This document shows, piece by piece, positions 1 to 5,724 of a stretch of DNA of 9,916 bases. Location of the stretch: NCBI GenBank assembly GCA_016839385.1, contig JAEOUK010000306.1, positions 1 through 9,916 on the forward strand, in the 5' to 3' direction. The position numbers and the translations under genes are program-made. The stretch's first letter is position 1; every line of letters starts with the position of its first letter. Under the pieces are notes generated by a model. That model made no database searches, was not told the origin of the DNA, and was given only the letters and a program-made list of their open reading frames with translations. This stretch comes from Promethearchaeota archaeon (GTDB lineage: Archaea > Asgardarchaeota > Lokiarchaeia > Sigynarchaeales > MK-D1).

Positions 1-591
1 ATTAATTGGTTTCGAGCTAGAATTATCCTAAATGTATCCATTGATATTCCAATAAATGTGAGTTATTATCTCACAGGGATGGGTATACATTCAGAAAATG
101 TTCAAACCATTAATTCGAGTACTTTCATAATCACACCATCATCCTCTCGTATCGAGATTACCGTTCCTGTTACCTTGAAAACATTTCCTGGCACATATCA
201 ATACGAGTTGACTCTCTATTATATAAACGCCACAACTCATAATCCACAAGTAATTTTTCAAATACCAGCAGGACTATTTAAAATTTTTATGGGATTCCCA
301 CTTTCCATTATTTTAGGAGGAGTGTTAATTATAAGCATTATTTTAATTGCAATTAATCCTGTGAAACTTCGGAAACAAAAATCAACAAGCTCTTCCTCAA
401 CCGTTTTAGAATTTAGTGATTTAGAAGAATCACAAGATTTCACGTCCTCAACTTCTGAATCAAGTCAATCCGTGAAGATTATAGAAAATAGGATTGAGTG
501 TCCAGAATGTAAAAAACTCATTGCTGAAGGAAGTGCATTTTGCCCCGAATGTGGTTTTCATATACCACGATTTCTGAGGACTAAAGAATGA
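1..591 (+). CDS. Membrane-anchored protein with cytosolic zinc-ribbon tail (5'-partial)
   Basis: I do not recognise a named family. The frame is open from base 1 to the TGA at 589-591, so the gene starts outside the window; an in-frame GTG at 58 is available but open sequence before it keeps the same beta-rich, hydrophobic/polar character, so a partial gene is more likely. Of 196 visible residues, about 1-97 are Thr/Ser/Ile/Tyr-rich with alternating beta-strand pattern, as in an Ig-like or similar extracytoplasmic domain. Residues about 98-118 form one strongly hydrophobic helix, followed by a basic stop (KLRKQK), which predicts the N-terminal part outside and the C-terminus inside. A Ser/Glu-rich linker leads to a zinc-ribbon with two CPEC knuckles separated by ten residues. 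Outside role is perhaps adhesion or surface-layer; the ribbon may bind a partner. Convergent with the tRNA gene, 13 bases away. Function is unknown. Confidence 0.8.
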   Translation: MNWFRARIILNVSIDIPINVSYYLTGMGIHSENVQTINSSTFIITPSSSRIEITVPVTLKTFPGTYQYELTLYYINATTHNPQVIFQIPAGLFKIFMGFPLSIILGGVLIISIILIAINPVKLRKQKSTSSSSTVLEFSDLEESQDFTSSTSESSQSVKIIENRIECPECKKLIAEGSAFCPECGFHIPRFLRTKE

Positions 592-600
592 AGAAAAGAT
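583..600 (-). terminator. Pyrimidine/T-rich tract after tRNA-Gly
   Basis: Read on the minus strand, the bases just after the encoded CCA run into a T/C-rich tract with several T runs. Archaeal RNA polymerase commonly stops at such T-rich tracts without a hairpin. It overlaps the last codons of the convergent membrane-protein gene. This is a compositional inference only. Confidence 0.3.
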
Positions 601-604
601 ATGA

Positions 605-710
605 TGGTGCACCGACCGGGATTCGAACCCGGCTCCGAAACGTGGCAGGCTTCGATCTAAGTCAAACTTCGGTCGAAACCGAAGATCTCTAACCACTAGA
701 CTATCGGTGC
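605..710 (-). tRNA. tRNA-Gly(GCC), intron-containing, CCA encoded
   Basis: Read on the minus strand, a 7-bp acceptor stem (GCACCGA at 710-704 with TCGGTGC at 615-609) is followed by discriminator A608 and an encoded CCA (607-605). The T-arm is CCGGG-TTCGAAT-CCCGG (632-616), with a 4-nt variable loop. The anticodon arm is GAAGC-CTGCCAC-GTTTC (653-637), so the anticodon is GCC (646-644), reading glycine codons GGC/GGU. The D-arm is GTCT / AGAT with a GG-containing loop (701-685). These parts join into a 73-nt tRNA plus CCA only if about 30 nt between the D-arm and the anticodon arm are removed. The D-loop has an extra G where A21 is expected, so the D-arm 3' boundary is slightly uncertain. Divergent from the hydrolase gene at 831. 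Confidence 0.9.
654..683 (-). other. Non-canonical tRNA intron (30 nt) at about position 26/27
   Basis: The intron lies between the D-arm and the anticodon arm instead of at the usual 37/38 site. A direct repeat AGATC (688-684 and 658-654) flanks it, so any of six cut registers gives the same mature tRNA; the interval given keeps the first copy. The 5' part folds, together with C684, into a 7-bp hairpin with a TTCG loop (684-678 with 673-667). In archaea such introns are cut by the tRNA splicing endonuclease at bulge-helix-bulge structures. I could not draw a perfect canonical 3-4-3 motif here; only a relaxed form looks possible. Removal of the insertion is strongly implied by the tRNA fold, but the exact ends are not. 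Confidence 0.72.
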
Positions 711-741
711 ATAGAAAAGTAATTTTCTGTATTCTAAATTC

Positions 742-753
742 CAAATAAATTTT
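742..753 (-). promoter_or_regulatory. Possible TATA box for tRNA-Gly
   Basis: On the minus strand an A/T-only stretch (AAATTTATTTGG type) lies about 32-43 nt upstream of the tRNA 5' end, a workable distance for an archaeal TATA box and a short 5' leader. No clear purine-rich BRE was distinguished from the general AT background. Confidence 0.3.
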
Positions 754-802
754 TTCGTTTCTCAGCGATATGGAAATCTACAGCCCTCAATGATCTTAAC
801 AA

Positions 803-809
803 TTATAAA
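803..809 (+). promoter_or_regulatory. TATA box for the MBL-fold hydrolase gene
   Basis: TTATAAA is centred about 25 nt before the ATG at 831, the normal archaeal TATA-to-start-site distance. That would place the transcript start at or next to the start codon, so the mRNA would be leaderless. No strong Shine-Dalgarno sequence is seen before the ATG, which agrees. Confidence 0.5.
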
Positions 810-830
810 GAAGTTTGTGAATAGAGATGT

Positions 831-1775
831 ATGATTTACCAAGAGGGAAGAGTTAACCCAAACACGATTTTATTTGATGCTGGTCTACAAGGAGTAAAAG
901 GCGTATCTGGTATTTATTATGTGGAATCCGAAAATGAAAGCTGTATAATTGATTCTGGAGACCCAAATGGAGCTAAAAGAGTCATAAAAACACTTATATC
1001 TAGTAAAAAATCGCTTCCTGATAAGATACTTCTTACGCATGCTCATTGGGATCACTCCCAAGGAGTCCCTGTTTTTCGAAAAAAACATTCTGATGTGCAA
1101 GTTTTAGCATCTAATGAATCTATTGACCTGCTGAGAGATCAATCGTTCAACGAAGTATTTGACAAAGTACCTATAAAGAATATTTCTGATGTTGATCCAC
1201 TCAAAGAGGGTGAAATCGTTAACATAGGAAATTTACGTATTCGTACTGTATCTATTCCGGGACATACATATGATCATTTCGGATATTTTGAAGAAAAAAA
1301 TAAGATTTTCTTTGCGGGAGATGCGATTGGTATTCGTGTAGGAGATAAAGCATATATTCCTCCATGTATGCCTCCATTTTGGAATGAATCTCAATACTAT
1401 GAAACATTGGAGAAATTGAACCAAATGGACATCGAAACTTTAGGTCTTGCTCATTTTGGATATGTTCATCGCAATGAAATACCTACTTTTCTTGAAGAGA
1501 TGCGTAATTTCTATGAAATTTCCAAGAAAATGATTTTGAAAGTGATTGAGGACCCAACTCTTGAACAGTATTTATCCAAAATGATAATGGAGGAATTGAA
1601 TTTAGAAATTCCGAATTTAGATACGTATGATAAAAAAATTCCTGTAATATTAGGTGTTCTCAACCTTTTTAGAAGAATTGTAGGTAAAAATCCTATCCAT
1701 GTAGGAAACATTTTGACTCCAAAATTTGTAACACATGCTCTTGATGGATTTAAGATGTCATTAAAAGGAAAATAG
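831..1775 (+). CDS. MBL-fold metallo-hydrolase
   Basis: A soluble 314-residue enzyme of the metallo-beta-lactamase fold, of the glyoxalase II-like general type. The dinuclear metal site is intact: THAHWDH (H70, H72, D74, H75), H145 in a PGHT motif, D164 in a GDA motif and H208 in AHFGY. The N-terminal half of the fold starts with the usual beta-strands (residues 27-42, ending IIDSGDP). Residues about 215-314 form a helical C-terminal extension that could shape the substrate pocket; it is not one I can assign to a known subfamily. The substrate is unknown: thioester, lactone or phosphodiester hydrolysis are all possible for the family. The ATG at 831 is the only sensible start, since an in-frame TAG lies at 822-824. 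Transcribed alone, divergent from tRNA-Gly and convergent with the kinase gene, 19 bases away. Confidence 0.9.
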   Translation: MIYQEGRVNPNTILFDAGLQGVKGVSGIYYVESENESCIIDSGDPNGAKRVIKTLISSKKSLPDKILLTHAHWDHSQGVPVFRKKHSDVQVLASNESIDLLRDQSFNEVFDKVPIKNISDVDPLKEGEIVNIGNLRIRTVSIPGHTYDHFGYFEEKNKIFFAGDAIGIRVGDKAYIPPCMPPFWNESQYYETLEKLNQMDIETLGLAHFGYVHRNEIPTFLEEMRNFYEISKKMILKVIEDPTLEQYLSKMIMEELNLEIPNLDTYDKKIPVILGVLNLFRRIVGKNPIHVGNILTPKFVTHALDGFKMSLKGK

Positions 1776-1786
1776 ATAATAAAGAA
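1762..1786 (-). terminator. T-rich tract downstream of the left kinase gene
   Basis: Past the stop codon of the kinase gene, the minus strand carries repeated T runs (TTTCTTTATT then TTTTCCTTTT). It overlaps the 3' end of the convergent hydrolase gene, making the region a bidirectional terminator candidate of archaeal type. Confidence 0.3.
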
Positions 1787-1787
1787 A

Positions 1788-1804
1788 TTTTGTATTATTT
1801 TTCT
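1788..1804 (+). terminator. T-rich tract downstream of the hydrolase gene
   Basis: Two T runs of four and seven or so bases (TTTTG, then ATTATTTTTCTT) follow the hydrolase stop codon within 30 nt on the plus strand. No stable hairpin precedes them, so this fits an archaeal intrinsic terminator and not a bacterial one. Confidence 0.35.
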
Positions 1805-4800
1805 TGAAGTACAGAATTTATAACTCTAACAAATTCTTCAAAATTCCACGGTTTTGCAATAATACCATCAAATCCATATTTTTTGAATTCTGCCATAATT
1901 GGATCTACGGAATATCCTGAGGAAACTATCGCTTTCACATCAGGTTTAAGCTTCTTTAATTCGATTACTGTCTCCTTTCCTCCCATTCCTCCAGGAATCG
2001 TGAGGTCCAGTATTGCTAGATCATATGCCTCTTCTGTGTTCATAGCATCCTTAAACACTGAAATTGCTTCTTCTCCATCTATAACTGTAGTAACTTTGTA
2101 TCCAAGCTTTTCTAACATTCTTTTAGCAACTTTTCGAATTATATCTTCATCATCCATTAGTAAAATTCTACCTGAACCATAAATTAGTTCTTCTTTCATT
2201 TTTTTACTCTCTTCCGGTTGTTTATCTGATACAGCGGGAATATAAATACTAAAGGTACTCCCAAAACCTACTTTAGATTTTACAGTAATATGACCATTAT
2301 GTTTAGAAACAATTGCATAACAAGTCGCAAGGCCTAAACCACTCCCTTTTTCTTTCGTCGTAAAATACGGATCGAAAATTTGATCCAAGTACTTTTCAGG
2401 GATGCCTACTCCCTCATCTTGCACTGTAATTACAATATAATTTCCAGGTATAAGAGGTAATTTCGATTCTAAACGGACAACCTTATTATTTGACTGTATA
2501 TACAAAGTTCCTCCGTTTGGCATTGCTTGCATGGCATTTAGAACTAAATTGTTGATTACTTGGCTTATCTGACCTTCATCAATTTCTGCTGCCCATAAAT
2601 CATCTGGAATATCATAAGAAATTTTTACATTCGATCCTCTTATGGCGAAATCTGCAGTCTCTCTAAGCAGAATATTAATTGAAGACAATTTTTTAATGGG
2701 AGTACCACCTTTAGCAAAGGTAAGTAATTGTTGTGTGAGTTCTTTTGAGCGAATTATAGCTTTCTTTGCTTCATTTAAGCGATTTTTGGTTTCATCACCA
2801 TTAGACATCTCCGCTAAAGAAATATTACCTAGAACTGCAGTAAGAATATTATTGAAATCATGAGCAATACCTCCCGCAAGAATTCCCAGAGCATTTATTT
2901 TTTCAGATTTTTCTATTTCTCTTCGATAGAATTCTCGTTGTTCTTTATCCTGTTTTTTTTGAAACAAAGTTGTAACAGCATCGATTAATAACTGGATTTG
3001 AGTTGCATCAGAATCCACATAATCTTGTTCTTTATTACCTAATCCAGCAATAGCATATAATCGATTGCGAATAATGATCGGGATTAAAACATATCGATGA
3101 ACAGGTTGACTCACATGTAAAAATTTCTTAGCAATTTCTGATTGCGTAGTATCATTAACTATAATTGGTTTTTTATCATGAATGACCTCGATCCATACAC
3201 CTTTATTCAAATCTTGAAATTTCTCTTGAACATCAAAAAGTTTGGGAGGTCCTGAAAATGATTTTGACCATAATCTCATTGTTTTAATTTTGCCTTCAGC
3301 ATTTACGAAAGCTATAAATCCGCTTTCACTTCTGGTTAATTTTACACCTTCAATTAAAACAAAATTGTAAATATCATCGTCATCCTCATCGGTCATCTGA
3401 TTCAATTTTAGGAGGGTTTCTAAACGATATTCATTAAGTTGTATCTCTTCAACAGTGTGTTCCAATTCTTTCCGGTATAATTCTTGTTGCTCCTCATTCT
3501 GTTTTTTCAGTATTAATGTTACAACAGCATCGATTAATAGAGTCAACTGATGAACGTCTGAATCTTCATAATCTTCCTCTTTATTCCATAATCCTGCAAT
3601 AGCAAATAGCTTATCCTTTATATTTATAGGCACAGCAATATATCGAAATATCTCTCTGGGTGACGATGGAAATAACTTGTGTTCTAAACCTATTTCAGAT
3701 TTGGAATTCCGTATTATTGGCTTTTTTTGTTTGATAATTTCTGTCCAAATAGCCTTGCTTAATGTCTCTGAAGAATCTGTTACCACTTCGTGTAATGGAG
3801 ACATATTTTTTGCATGTATGGACCAAATTCTAAAATCAGTAATTTTATGTGATTCGGAGTCGATTTGAGCGATAAATCCGTGCGTAGATTTTGTGAGTTG
3901 CACTCCCTTTTCTAATGCAAAGTCGAATATTTCATCTTCTGAGTCATATTTCATTTGAGTTAATTCTAGTAATGCTTGGAGTCGTTCCTCATTTAATTTA
4001 ATTTTTTCTTGTGCCCAAATTTTTTCTAATTTAGCTCCTAATTGAGAAGCTATTAATTCTAAGGTATTTCTTGTTTTCTGAGAAATTCTAGGATAATTTC
4101 TAGACGCTACATTGAAGACTCCTGCAACTTGGTTTCCTACTATAAAAGGTATGACACAATAAGACTTAATACCTTCAGTAATAATAACAGGATCTGCAAT
4201 TTTTTCTACATATTTTTGGTCTCGATAAATTGATTTTTGTTCTTTAAAAATTATCTCGCTTCCCATACGAAATTGGTTGATTTTAACTTTTTCCTCGAAT
4301 TTAGGACTGCCACCTTTGCTATATTTCAAATCAAACTCTTGGGTTTTTTTATTAAGTTGATAAACACCTATCATATCTATTTCTGGAGCTTTTAGAGCAC
4401 TTTCCATACACAATCTAAATAATTGATCAGGTTCAGAGACCTCATTTAATGCGAGTCCAAAGTCACGTTGGTATTTCAACAAATTGCCTGTTTCTTGTTG
4501 ATCTGTGATATCAACTCCCATCGCTGCTACTGCCCATGGATCTTCACCCTTATTTGCTATAGGAAATTTATTTACAAACCAATGACGAAGAATACCATTC
4601 ACATTTGATGTTTCAGTAACACTAAGTGCAGTTTGTGTGTTTAGTACTTGTAAATCACTTTTCCTGTATAACTTAGCATCACTTTCCGGGAACAAATCAA
4701 AGTCAGTTTTCCCTAGGCATTCCTCATATGAGACGGACAAATTGGGGTTTTCATTCATGACATTTAAAAGAGTTTTATTGAGATAGATGTATTTTCCATC

Positions 4801-5601
4801 TGGAGATTTAATGTATGCAGCTCCGCTGAAATTTTCCATAAATGCTGCAAAAACAGTTATACTCTCCTCCAATTTTTTCTCTGTTCGTCTTTTCTCAGTC
4901 AAATCATGAATTATTAGATGAATTGCATTTGGTTCGTTGTTTCGATGAATTAGGGAAGGAAAAATCTCCAAAAATCTGTGATTTCCTTGTAATGTATTGA
5001 TTTCTGTAAGAAAAGGGGTAGTATCTTTTCCTCTCCGTATATTTTCAGCAAGATTCTCATAAAAAATATATAAATCCTCAGATATCATGATAAGGTCTTT
5101 ATATGGTTTACCTATCATTTCCTCTACTGGTAATTCAAAAATTTCACTGGTTTTATGGTTGCACGCTAATACAATTCCATCCAATTTTAGTAAGACATTA
5201 CTATATGGAGCATTTTGAAAAATACTTTGGTAATTTAATTCAGAATTAACTCGTTCTTGAATATCGGTAATGTATTCTGATATATCTGAGAAAACTAATA
5301 ATTGATGAAATTTCTTATCCACCCAAGGAACTCTTTGAATTTTAAACCATCCGATGGTTATATCATTTGAGAGAGTAATTTCCAAAATAGTAGGAGATTT
5401 ATCCAAAGATTCCAAACTAATTAATTGATTATTTGCTTTAAGAGAGAACTTGGAGTCAAAATCTTTTCCAATAAAATCTTGGGGTTGTATGAGGTATTTA
5501 TTTTGGAAATAGGGACTAATCCACGTGATAGTGCCAACTTTATCAAGAGCAATAATTGGCATTGGAATCTTGTTTAGATAGATTGATGGAGATTTTTGCA
5601 T
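1795..5601 (-). CDS. Hybrid histidine kinase, PAS-PAS-PAS-GAF-GAF-GAF-HisKA-HATPase-REC
   Basis: A soluble sensor kinase of 1268 residues, with no transmembrane helix. Domains in order, approximately: PAS 10-115, PAS 122-240 (ends HDLTEKRR), PAS 248-370 (ends VDITDQQ), GAF 380-530, tandem GAFs 537-715 and 723-897, HisKA 903-970, HATPase_c 1005-1125, receiver 1143-1265. The phospho-acceptor is H914 in AHDFNNIL. ATP-site motifs are the N box (N1018, N1022), DEGVGIP (1062-1068) and GSGLGLA (1086-1092). The receiver is complete: D1150/D1151, phospho-acceptor D1199, S1227/S1228 and K1250. It should autophosphorylate and pass phosphate to its own receiver; the signal and output are unknown. I chose ATG 5601 over an in-frame GTG at 5625 because a GAGAG-like site precedes it and its N-terminus lines up with the neighbouring paralogue. 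The GTG would add eight residues. The AHDFNNIL core is common in bacterial hybrid kinases, suggesting old transfer. Confidence 0.93.
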   Translation of the reverse strand: MQKSPSIYLNKIPMPIIALDKVGTITWISPYFQNKYLIQPQDFIGKDFDSKFSLKANNQLISLESLDKSPTILEITLSNDITIGWFKIQRVPWVDKKFHQLLVFSDISEYITDIQERVNSELNYQSIFQNAPYSNVLLKLDGIVLACNHKTSEIFELPVEEMIGKPYKDLIMISEDLYIFYENLAENIRRGKDTTPFLTEINTLQGNHRFLEIFPSLIHRNNEPNAIHLIIHDLTEKRRTEKKLEESITVFAAFMENFSGAAYIKSPDGKYIYLNKTLLNVMNENPNLSVSYEECLGKTDFDLFPESDAKLYRKSDLQVLNTQTALSVTETSNVNGILRHWFVNKFPIANKGEDPWAVAAMGVDITDQQETGNLLKYQRDFGLALNEVSEPDQLFRLCMESALKAPEIDMIGVYQLNKKTQEFDLKYSKGGSPKFEEKVKINQFRMGSEIIFKEQKSIYRDQKYVEKIADPVIITEGIKSYCVIPFIVGNQVAGVFNVASRNYPRISQKTRNTLELIASQLGAKLEKIWAQEKIKLNEERLQALLELTQMKYDSEDEIFDFALEKGVQLTKSTHGFIAQIDSESHKITDFRIWSIHAKNMSPLHEVVTDSSETLSKAIWTEIIKQKKPIIRNSKSEIGLEHKLFPSSPREIFRYIAVPINIKDKLFAIAGLWNKEEDYEDSDVHQLTLLIDAVVTLILKKQNEEQQELYRKELEHTVEEIQLNEYRLETLLKLNQMTDEDDDDIYNFVLIEGVKLTRSESGFIAFVNAEGKIKTMRLWSKSFSGPPKLFDVQEKFQDLNKGVWIEVIHDKKPIIVNDTTQSEIAKKFLHVSQPVHRYVLIPIIIRNRLYAIAGLGNKEQDYVDSDATQIQLLIDAVTTLFQKKQDKEQREFYRREIEKSEKINALGILAGGIAHDFNNILTAVLGNISLAEMSNGDETKNRLNEAKKAIIRSKELTQQLLTFAKGGTPIKKLSSINILLRETADFAIRGSNVKISYDIPDDLWAAEIDEGQISQVINNLVLNAMQAMPNGGTLYIQSNNKVVRLESKLPLIPGNYIVITVQDEGVGIPEKYLDQIFDPYFTTKEKGSGLGLATCYAIVSKHNGHITVKSKVGFGSTFSIYIPAVSDKQPEESKKMKEELIYGSGRILLMDDEDIIRKVAKRMLEKLGYKVTTVIDGEEAISVFKDAMNTEEAYDLAILDLTIPGGMGGKETVIELKKLKPDVKAIVSSGYSVDPIMAEFKKYGFDGIIAKPWNFEEFVRVINSVLQEK
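2911..3435 (-). repeat. Tandem GAF repeat, copy 2 (third GAF of the left kinase)
   Basis: This codes for the second copy of a unit of about 175 residues, the first copy being at 3460-3993. It begins NEYRLETLLKLNQM and ends in the helix KKQDKEQREFYRREIE, directly before HisKA. Shared landmarks are the GV.LT.S..GFIA start, W..(S) strand, KKPII.N, RY...PI.I...L.AIAGL.NKE.DY.DSD and LLIDAV.TL. Parts remain alike at the DNA level (for example CAGCATCGATTAATA), consistent with internal duplication. Confidence 0.8.
3460..3993 (-). repeat. Tandem GAF repeat, copy 1 (second GAF of the left kinase)
   Basis: First copy of the duplicated unit, beginning NEERLQALLELTQM and ending in the signalling-type helix KKQNEEQQELYRKELE. 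It aligns along its length with copy 2, including the terminal coiled-coil linker, so the duplicated block was GAF plus linker. The copies have diverged substantially at protein level, which may mean different ligands. Confidence 0.8.
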
Positions 5602-5679
5602 AAAACATCTCTCTGCATGAATCACATGGATATTTTAGTTTGTGTTAGTTGAGGAAGTCATTATCCGACTTAATAATTT

Positions 5680-5687
5680 AATATAAA
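5680..5687 (-). promoter_or_regulatory. TATA box for the left kinase gene
   Basis: On the minus strand TTTATATT lies about 80 nt before the ATG at 5601. A start site 25 nt downstream (near 5658) would leave a leader of roughly 57 nt, so this transcript would not be leaderless. The same AT tract is also T-rich enough to end transcription from the upstream kinase gene. Confidence 0.4.
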
Positions 5688-5697
5688 AAATAAAGCG
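5680..5697 (-). terminator. T-rich tract downstream of the right kinase gene
   Basis: CTTTATTTTTTATATT follows the right kinase stop codon (5727-5725) by about 30 nt on the minus strand. It may terminate that transcript; if it leaks, the two kinases would be co-transcribed. It overlaps the TATA candidate of the left kinase, so the assignment is ambiguous. Confidence 0.3.
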
Positions 5698-5724
5698 ATT
5701 TCAAGCCTAAATATTATAGTTAAA

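Noticed and set aside
633..654. Long variable arm of a class II tRNA (Ser or Leu)
   Set aside because: The bases do not form a variable-arm stem, and the loop contains a perfect glycine-type anticodon arm instead.
667..684. Hairpin CTTCGGT-TTCG-ACCGAAG read as the anticodon arm, giving Arg(TCG) or Glu(TTC)
   Set aside because: It has a 4-nt loop when fully paired, lacks a proper 7-nt anticodon loop, and would leave over 30 nt before the T-arm. The CTGCCAC loop in 648-642 with stem GAAGC/GTTTC fits directly against a 4-nt variable loop and the T-arm.
460..744. Minus-strand open frame of 94 codons
   Set aside because: It covers the whole tRNA gene and the end of the membrane-protein gene, and its translation shows no domain; it is a chance frame.
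1883..2182. Plus-strand open frame opposite the receiver of the left kinase
   Set aside because: It is the antisense shadow of strongly conserved receiver codons, with Ser/Ile-rich translation and no promoter or domain. The same holds for the frames at 2642-2863, 3677-3868, 6542-6853 and 7295-7480.
4020..4480. Phytochrome-like, bilin-binding GAF in the left kinase
   Set aside because: The first GAF lacks the recognisable chromophore-pocket motifs and no PHY domain follows; it is an ordinary GAF as far as can be seen.
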